A stretch of DNA of 64,000 nucleotides from Tenrec ecaudatus. Taxonomy: Eukaryota; Chordata; Mammalia; Afrosoricida; Tenrecidae. This document shows, in pieces, positions 56,865 to 64,000 of this stretch. Made by a program: the position numbers and the translations under genes. The notes below the pieces were generated by a model, which saw nothing but the letters and a program-made list of their open reading frames with translations, had not been told where the DNA came from and ran no database searches. Numbering within the stretch: the stretch's first letter is position 1; each line of letters starts with the position of its first letter. Where the stretch lies: contig NC_134537.1 in NCBI RefSeq assembly GCF_050624435.1, positions 127,696,086-127,760,085 on the forward strand, written 5' to 3'.

Positions 56865-56992
56865 CATCCATTAAGACTTTGGAAATGATGACGGGGCCTA
56901 TGTGCAAATGTACTTGACACATTGGAGGCCTATATGGATTGTGATAAGAGATGTAAGAGCCCCCAATAAAAGTATTTTTTAAAAAGACTATA
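56865..56992 (+). mobile_element. L1-type 3' terminus only (copy G)
   Basis: 'caaatgtacttgacacattg', then 'tatatggattgtgataagag', the 'cccccaataaaag' signal and a T/A tail. It is strongly 5'-truncated. Confidence 0.75.
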
Positions 56993-57649
56993 CATGGGAC
57001 TCTATATGCATCCTTGATGGTATCTTTCAATACTAGTGAATTTTTTAGCTTCACCTCTATCTGTCCCATTCATAATAAAAAACCATTCACAAGCAAATGT
57101 GTTTACACAACTAATACCAATAATGGAACGCAAATAAATGAAATCCACAATTCATCAAAGCATGTGTTAAATAACGTATCAATTTTCTGGCCAAAAACAC
57201 ACAAACACCAATGACAACAACAAAGTGACAGATTTAAATGTCTCTTGTCCTCTGTAACCTTGTTCAGTTTTTAATTCCCAGAGCAAAAGAAGTGGCAAAC
57301 AGAAGAAGAGACCATAAAGAGACCGACCAGCAGAGAGAGAAACCTCTGGTCATTTAGACTCACTGCTACACCCTTACCTTAAACTAGAATTATTTTATAT
57401 GCAAAATCACTTCATGCCAAAATTATATATAATAAGTCCTCAGGTAACATATATATGACTTCTGGATAACTTGTACATTCCCTTTAATGAATCATTTTTT
57501 CCTTTAATGTCACATTAATTTGCCCTTACATTGAAATGATTAAACCAACTCATATTCACAACCAATTCTTCATCTAAATCACCTTCATTTCTGCACTTGC
57601 AGGTTTTAAATAACTGAAAAGCCTCTCAGTCTTTTCTTGCATGAAGACC
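56993..57649. other. Unique AT-rich sequence
   Basis: No gene or nameable repeat. Confidence 0.45.
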
Positions 57650-57812
57650 AAGACACAATGGAACTACTCTTCTGGGCTTCTGCAATTGTCAATCTTTCTG
57701 GGAGTGGACAGCTGCATCTATCTCCTCTGGAGTAGCTGATGGGTTTGAACTGCTCACCTTGTGGTTAGTAACCCTATACTTAACCCGGTACAAACCCAGG
57801 GGTTCTTTCTTG
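57650..57812 (-). mobile_element. AfroSINE, minus orientation, partial
   Basis: 'ggaactactcttctgggctt', then 'gtagctgatgggtttgaact', 'gctcaccttgtggttagtaa' and 'ggtacaaacccagggg' are complement blocks of the SINE. Confidence 0.65.
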
Positions 57813-59727
57813 AACCAAACTAAGGCAAAAGGGGACTGGTGTGCTAGATTCTAACTTACCTACAGCCAGATTGCATTTAAAGATACATTTAGGAACAGAT
57901 TTCTGTGGTAACCCATGTCTGTACTTGTATGTAAGAAACTATTCTTACAGAGCTAACACATTTACTCGTGTCTTTGAGACTTAGTAAGCCATTCCAATTG
58001 ATAATAAGATACAATTGTTAAAATTAATGGGTCAGAATCCCGTTTTTTGTAATTGGGTCACAGCAGATGAAAGTCTGACTTCATTTGAGTTCACTGTAAC
58101 AGTAACCTTTTGATCCCCCTAGATCCCAAAAGACAACAAAATGATTCAACCTTACTAAAATTTCACCTCGAGTAATCCATTATACCTTAACTTACACATT
58201 AAGATTTTAAAACCTCCATCTGGTGGACATAACTTGACCTCTTTTGATTTATAGGCAACCTGTTTTCACAGGTAAGCAAATTTATTTTTTCTCCCACCAC
58301 CTGGCGGAGGTGGGAACCGCTGTGGCAAGTGTGCTCCCCAGTGAGCTGTTACTGCACTGCCCACATGCTATGAGGAGGAAGGAACTCACGGTGATTTCAG
58401 GCCAAGCAAATAGAAGATCTGTGCTTTTCAAAACTAGAGGCTTACTAAACGGCTCACTTCCCATACTCACTGGTGATGTGAAATAACAGCTATGTCAGCC
58501 ATGAGGGATCCTCCTTGCCCGAGTTGCAGGAATTGGGGGTGCTCATAGTTCTGAAGTGAAAAGTACAAGGGAACGTCCAATTATATTCAAAGGCTAAGAT
58601 AAGTCATATAATGGGCCAGGATTTCTCACCATGCAGACCACTTACCCCTCAGCAGCTGTGGTGGAAGTGGAGTGGGTGTCTTTGAATCTGGCAGCTCCCT
58701 ACTCGTCCTGTCAGTCACTATTATGAAAACTGTATTATTTCCTGCTCATGAGATGAAAATATACCAATTCGATAAAGGCATGGGGAATGATAGAAAATGC
58801 TCAGGAAATGAGTACTTCTTTCTCTTTATACATCTTTTAACAGAGCTGTAAGGTCATATACCTCTACTGAATGGTATGAAGGACAGTATTGAACTTCACT
58901 TGAACCCTGTGTTCCAAGCAATGGTTAAGAAATATTTAGGACATCCTCCTATTCCTTTAGTCTATGAAAGCCTCTTACAGCTTGTGTTTCCAGAAATTGC
59001 TAACTACCAAAGATCAGCCTGCACTCCCACATTCTCATTGCTTCCCCAGTGGCTTCTCTGAGACTCAAGCTCCGTCCTCCCACACGAGTCCCGTGATAGT
59101 CTCTGCACATGAGTCCCTTGTCAACCTGCCTCTAAAAGAAATCCCAATGCATCCCCACGTAGAGAAAAAGAACAAGAAATCCTCCTTCGTGAGTTTTCTC
59201 CTTACTGTAATAGCCTGAATTAATCATTCCCTTAATTGTCCACTGTATTTTGTCTTTCCTTTTGGCTTAATTGCTTTTTTGTACATATCCTATTTGTCAG
59301 AATCCACGTGGATGATAATATTTACCATAGCTATGGATTTTTTTAAAGACATCCCATCCTTAGCCCCGGTACATGGTGTTTAGGAAAATGTCCGTTTGTT
59401 GAGATTTATCAACTCTGGAAGCAAAAGTTGTTTTCACATTTTTGAAAGGCCATTTTGGTAGCAGTTTAGTGTTAAGAGACATTATCTGAGAGGCTAAGTG
59501 AAAAACTAATCCAGTTTCTAAGCTTAGATGATGGTAGTATAATGAAAAAGGAAGAGAAAAGTATACTTAATGAGATTTAAGAGTTAGAAATTCCAAATAT
59601 TCATGAACTGTTGGGTTTGGTGACAAAGAAAAGATCAAAGATAAATGGAAATTATTTCTTTGGAATCACTGATTGAGTCTGATGGTGCAGAAGGGTACTA
59701 GGTTTACTGAAACAGATTTGTTACTAT
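57813..59727. other. Unique sequence, no supported gene
   Basis: A 17-nt segment at 58255-58271 is flanked by an acceptor-like ...atttatag and GTAAGC but is probably coincidence. Frames at 58244-58486 and 58876-59218 lack motifs. Confidence 0.4.
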
Positions 59728-59860
59728 TTTTTAAAATCATTTTATTGGGGCACATACAACTCTTATCACAATCCATACATACATCAATTGTGTAAAGCAC
59801 ACTTGTGTATTCGTTGCCCTCATCATTCTCAAAATTCACCTTCCGCTTAGGTTTCTGGAA
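59728..59860 (-). mobile_element. L1-type 3' terminus, minus orientation (copy H)
   Basis: 'aaaatcattttattggggca', then 'acaactcttatcacaatcca' and 'gttgccctcatcattctcaa', the complement of the family's poly(A) signal and terminal block. It is strongly truncated. Confidence 0.75.
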
Positions 59861-60006
59861 AGATTTGTTGCTATTTTTAAGAAAATATACAGCCACACAC
59901 AGACACACACCCCCCAAGTCAACAATCTCCATATGTGACACTGCGTGTTTTGATTTAAGCAATGATTCGCACCTACCTTTTCTTAGTTGTTCCTCTCTTA
60001 ACATAA
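59861..60006. other. Short unique stretch
   Basis: Contains a small CA-rich patch (59892-59914). Confidence 0.4.
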
Positions 60007-60048
60007 ATGCACGGCCCCACTGTTCCTATGCACGGCCCCACTGTTCCT
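60007..60048. repeat. 21-bp perfect tandem duplication
   Basis: The unit ATGCACGGCCCCACTGTTCC plus T occurs twice, head to tail, at 60007-60027 and 60028-60048, without a mismatch. Confidence 0.9.
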
Positions 60049-61447
60049 ATTGCTGTTGTCAATCTGAGCCCGCATAGGCAGTCCTTAGAAGAGCACAATT
60101 CTATAAACCAGTATCTGTTACTATCCGAACTAATGGATTTCGTTCTGAATTTGACCGGGATTCTTATATGAAAAAATTCCATACTGGCAGTTGGGAATTG
60201 CCCAGTTTTTCTAGTCTAATGGCAAAGGACATAGTTGCTCATGGAGGCGATGAGTTCTCTTGTTTCACAGTCACGTTCTCTTGTTTCTGCCTCTCTTTCT
60301 CACACTGCTCCAAGTGACCAGACTCCAACAGCTGGCCTTGGATGCCTGCTTTCAACCCCCCAAGTGCCACGCAATAAAGTAAGAGATGACCTAGTTTTAC
60401 CTTGATGCATACCCACATATTTACAAAACAAACTAAAGTATTTAATATGATTTCAAGAGTATAATAAACTGAACTTTACAAAAGTAAAATGAGGATGCAA
60501 CTAAGAACAGGAAAGTAGTACAGAAGACAAATGATAATAAAAGCAAGAAAACTAGAATCAAGCTGATACCCCAAATGCCTAAGTTCCTACATATTTGTCA
60601 CACATTTGAAAAGGAAAGTGCAAATAAAGAATGAAATCAATTGCATGGTTGACTTAGGCAAGATGATAAGAATGGGCTGATTTTCTTTTTTTAGGGGAAA
60701 TAAAATGAGTCAGAAAACTAAGTATCATATAACTGAGAGTTGTTTTTTTCCCTTCTCCAACATACTGTGTTTGAAGCTTTAAAATAATTTAGAAAAGTAT
60801 ATTAGTTAAAAATAATAAGAGACATTTTGCTTCAACTTAAAAGTTTAATATGTTGACAATTTATGATTGCCATGAGCAAGGGATAGCTGGAAGCCAGAAT
60901 TCCTGTGTTATGACAGAGAGAAGAGGCTGGAAAAGGAGTGTTTTTGAGTACTGTACTTATTTTTAAATTTCATTTCACCAATTTACAATTGAAACAGATG
61001 ATTTTTGACACTTAAAAAACAAATTTTAATTTCTGATAATCTTTTTAAATGCTACATAATTTCCTATTTAATATTCAAGATATAAACTATTCAATTAGAA
61101 AGATTATCCAAGTATCAAGTTTCTCTTCTAATTTTTACAGTTTCTTGTTTATTTTCCAGGGTTATAAAAATCTAAAATGTGGTTTTAATACAATGTTTGC
61201 CAAGGAGCATGTTCGGGAGGTCATTGGTAGGGCACCGTCATTTTAAAGCTCAAAGTTTTATGTATCTTAATGTAGCTTGTTAAATACATCTATCATTACA
61301 AGGAAAAGGTAAGTTTTGCTTAACTGGAAAATTGCCAAATGGAATGGAGTGAAAGAAAATTATTTTATTTTTTTTAGTGATAAATTGTCATGAGGATTAA
61401 ATTTCCATCTGTGAAACTAAATGTTTGTTTGACCTTTTACTTGGCTC
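60049..61447. other. AT-rich unique sequence
   Basis: No supported gene. An acceptor-like pyrimidine tract ending CAG at 61158 has no matching donor and an early stop in two frames. Confidence 0.45.
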
Positions 61448-61531
61448 ATTATTTGGGGTGTTAGCGGGGAGCAAGAGAGAGCAAGAAAGATTATTTGGGG
61501 TGTTAGCGGGGAGCAAGAGAGAGCAAGAAAG
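61448..61531. repeat. 42-bp perfect tandem duplication
   Basis: Two identical copies, 61448-61489 and 61490-61531, beginning ATTATTTGGGGTGTTAGCGG and ending GAGAGCAAGAAAG. The lack of any difference implies a recent event. Confidence 0.95.
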
Positions 61532-61644
61532 CTACCTGTCAGATACTCTGCTGCATAGTTATTCTGGACCAGTGTGATGCACAAGTGGCATGATTTTTGG
61601 GGGTCTTCAAGGACAATGTCAAGGTCTTAAGATTTCCCCAATGT

Positions 61645-61760
61645 ATTAAGGGGGAAATCTAAGCTCAGAGAGCTCCAACACCTTGTTTGGGGTTAACTGG
61701 ATAGCTGGGTTTAAACTCGGGAGTCATTCCTACCCAGCATTTTGATTTTCTGGTGCATTA
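61645..61760 (-). repeat. Possible MIR SINE, minus orientation
   Basis: 'attaagggggaaatctaagc', then 'tcagagagctccaacacctt' and 'gggtttaaactcgggagtca' fit the complement of MIR. Confidence 0.55.
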
Positions 61761-61854
61761 GGAAACATCATCATATGCCCACCCCCTTTTCTTATTTTTA
61801 ATCTTCATTTCAAAAGAATGAAGACTTCACAAGGGAAAGAAAAAAATCACCAAT

Positions 61855-61880
61855 GAAGATCATGTTAAAACATGATCTTC
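61855..61880. other. Perfect 12-bp palindrome at an insertion boundary
   Basis: GAAGATCATGTT, two bases AA, then AACATGATCTTC. The right arm overlaps the target-site duplication of L1-type copy I. Confidence 0.9.
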
Positions 61881-62600
61881 TTCCTTCATAGAGGGGTTTA
61901 GGAGAGGAGATGGGTCAGTCAGGGTGCGAGGTAGTACCGATGAAGAACACAGCTTTCCCCCAGATCCTGGAGGCTTCCTCCCCGCAACTACCATGATCTG
62001 AATTCTACCTTGCAGGACTGGATAGGGCAGAGGTTGTACACTGGTGCATATGGGGGCTGGAGGCACAGGGACTCCAGGGTGGATGATACCTTTAGGACCA
62101 AGGGTGTGAGGGGTGATGCTGGGAGAGTGGAGGGTGAGTGGGTTGGAAAAGGGGAACGGATTACAAGGATCCACATGTGACCTCCTCCCTGGGAGATGGA
62201 TGGCAGAGAAGGGGGGGGGGGAGGGAGACTCCAGATAGGGCAAGATATGACAAAATAACAATGTATAAATTACCAAGGGCACATGAGGGAGGGGGCAGTG
62301 GAGAGGGAGGGGGAAAAAAAGAGGACCTGATGCAAAGGGCTTTAGTGGAGAGCAAATGCTTTGAGAATGATTGGGGCAGGGAATGTGCGGATGTGCTGTA
62401 TGCAATTGATGTATGTATATGTATGGATTGTGATAAGAGTTGTTTGAGCCCCTAATAAAATGTAAAAAAAAGAAAAGAAAAAAAAAGAAAATGATTAGGG
62501 CAAAGAATGTACAGATGTGCTTTATACAATTGATGTATGTATATGTATGGATTGTGATAAGAGTTGTATGAGCCCATAATAAAAAGTTTAAAAAACAACA
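61881..62600 (+). mobile_element. L1-type 3' element with tandem 3' end (copy I)
   Basis: Closely similar to copy J. It runs from 'catagaggggtttaggagag' to a doubled terminal block (poly(A) signals near 62453 and 62577) joined by an A-rich linker. Flanks AACATGATCTTC (61869) and AACATGCTCTTC (about 62602) are the likely target-site duplication, 11 of 12 matching. A G-run occurs at 62211-62221. Confidence 0.8.
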
Positions 62601-62623
62601 ACAACATGCTCTTCACCTGATAT

Positions 62624-62680
62624 CATTAGGTGCTGTTGCATCGGTTCTGATTGCTTACAACCTCATGGGAAACAAAAGGA
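62624..62680 (-). mobile_element. RTE or AfroSINE tail fragment, minus orientation
   Basis: 'cattaggtgctgttgcatcg' then 'gttctgattgcttacaacc' matches the complement of the RTE 3' tail seen at 30506-30540. Confidence 0.5.
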
Positions 62681-63084
62681 AACGCCGGTCTTGTGCCCTC
62701 CTCATGCTTTTGGTTACATTTCAGCACGTCTCATTTAAGAAATATTTAAATTTCAGTATGATATATAAAAATAAAGATGTTAATCTGATGTATTTACTTA
62801 TTGGGAAAAATTCGGTGAATGCAATTCTCATTTTTCAAGGCAACAGAGGAGGGAAGTACAAAAATATGGTAGTTTCCCTGCACTGCAGGTTAAGTTTAAT
62901 GCCAAAATTATTCTGGGTATAAAGCATTATGCAGTATGTTTTCTACCATGATTATCTAGTGTAGCATCTACGTGTGAAATGAAGATGTGATCTTTCATGA
63001 TGTTTTACAAACTTTTAGGTTTAACATTCTAAAAAGGAATATTTTTATCCTGTGACATGACAGAAATACTTAGAGGCTGAACAC
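62681..63084. other. Unique AT-rich sequence
   Basis: No gene or nameable repeat. Confidence 0.45.
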
Positions 63085-63240
63085 ATGGATTCTGGTATCT
63101 GAGCTGATATCGGAACTCCACCTCTTTCTGGCTGTCTTACTCAAACTCGATGACCTCATCTGCAACTAGGAGGTAACCTGCCTCTGAGAACGATGTGGGT
63201 GCACTAACTAGTACAATCCCTGCATATAAAATCATTTTCT
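63085..63240 (+). repeat. MIR SINE, diverged
   Basis: 'cacatggattctggtatctg', then 'ggaactccacctctttctgg' and 'gatgacctcatctgcaac' follow MIR order in the plus orientation. Confidence 0.6.
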
Positions 63241-63334
63241 AACAAGCTTCTAGTGATTGTGGCATAGTAACAGTTTGGGAAGGCCAAATGAGAAAGTTAT
63301 GAATAGTTCTCATTTGACACAAGCATCTGAGGAG

Positions 63335-63401
63335 ACTTGAAAAAGTTCATGGAAAAAATGAATGAAAAGATAATGGAGTTTTTCCATGAAATTTTTAAAG
63401 C
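63335..63401. mobile_element. 67-bp palindromic element (MITE-like), copy 2
   Basis: Left arm acttgaaaaagttcatgg then aaaaa, loop, right arm tttttccatgaaa then tttttaaagc. It has the same 67-bp length, 23-bp arms and arm sequence as 41448-41514; the loop differs. Confidence 0.6.
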
Positions 63402-64000
63402 TCTACAATAGCCTGGGTTACTGATTAGCTGTTATGTAACTCCAGTATTTCTTCTTCCCTCGCATTCCTGACCACCCCTTCACATTTTTCTTTCTGGGGC
63501 ATGTACATATATAATGTAATTTATATTTAATATAAGATAGTTAGTAGTGCAATTTTATCTCTAAACTTCCCCCTTTAATTTCTATTTAAGTATTGTATTG
63601 CTTTTCTCTTTTAACATCTTCCGACTCTTCATTTTTTGATTCGTCCATGAATGTTTGAACGGTAGGCTTAGAGATCATCTTACATTTGTCCACAACTATG
63701 TAGTTCAACTTGGTACCACAGGCACTTGAGTAGTCAATTTATTTTCTTTCTTTTCTTATTTGATCAAGACTAAATTAGCAAAACTTGAACTTGGAGAAAA
63801 CAAACCAAGACAAACTTCCACTGAATTGTTTTGGCTTCATCCTGTTTCTTCTATTTTGCTTACCCTATGTTTGACCCCCAGCTGACGGACTGAACACCGA
63901 AATGGCACTTTAACTACATATTTAAGATTGTTCCTGTCTGTGAGAAAATGTTGTCCATCGAGGAGAAGAAACTAAGAAAGCCCAGGCTCCGAAACGTACT
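63402..64000. other. Unique sequence to the window end
   Basis: No gene or nameable repeat. Confidence 0.45.

Noticed and set aside
58255..58271. 17-nt microexon between ...TTATAG and GTAAGC
   Set aside because: So short a segment is expected by chance in 64 kb; nothing else supports it.
61158..61246. Acceptor-like tract followed by a short open frame
   Set aside because: No donor, early stop, and phase incompatible with the other candidate exons.
1..64000. Bacterial-type features (operons, ribosome binding sites, CRISPR arrays, insertion sequences)
   Set aside because: The repeat content is mammalian, and no direct-repeat/spacer arrays or dense coding were seen.

Overview
This is eukaryotic, mammalian nuclear DNA: AT-rich, non-coding over most of its length, and made largely of interspersed repeats. 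I find no complete protein-coding gene, rRNA, tRNA, snRNA or CRISPR array. The many short open frames are chance frames or remnants of transposon proteins.

The repeat set points to Afrotheria, most likely a tenrec (Echinops telfairi or a close relative). About twenty copies or fragments of a tRNA-derived SINE of the AfroSINE type are present, together with an RTE-clade (BovB-like) LINE of the kind seen in elephants and tenrecs. A SPIN (Space Invaders) hAT element is also present, and among afrotherians SPIN has been reported from the tenrec. The species call rests on recognising these families from memory.

Layout. 0-5 kb: an RTE 3' piece, an L1-type 3' end, a dead mariner, and a SPIN element that splits an AfroSINE. 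5-12 kb: a CA-rich satellite, AfroSINEs and an old L1-type fragment. 11.5-18.5 kb: LTR-like dispersed repeats, a candidate exon (12202-12354), a second mariner broken by an L1 ORF2-like piece, a second such piece in the opposite orientation, and an RTE 3' fragment. 19-30 kb: mostly AfroSINEs, including a nested inverted pair, plus MIRs and RTE ends. 30.5-34.6 kb: a nearly full-length but inactivated RTE on the minus strand, holding an L1-type insertion with clean target-site duplications. 35-42 kb: mostly unique AT-rich DNA with a small minisatellite and a twin-primed insertion. 42.7-44.5 kb and 51.2-52.3 kb: two long L1-type insertions with 5' inversions. 47-50 kb: an LTR-like repeat, paired AfroSINEs, a second candidate exon (48656-48743) and a 32-bp minisatellite. 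52-64 kb: unique sequence with scattered repeat ends, MIRs, two short tandem duplications and a 67-bp palindromic element that recurs at 41.4 kb.

The window therefore reads as a gene desert or a large intron. The points most worth following are the SPIN insertion and its host SINE, an L1-type subfamily whose 3' terminus is duplicated in tandem, the two mariners with a recognisable transposase catalytic region, the 67-bp palindromic family, and two splice-flanked open segments with compatible reading phases.
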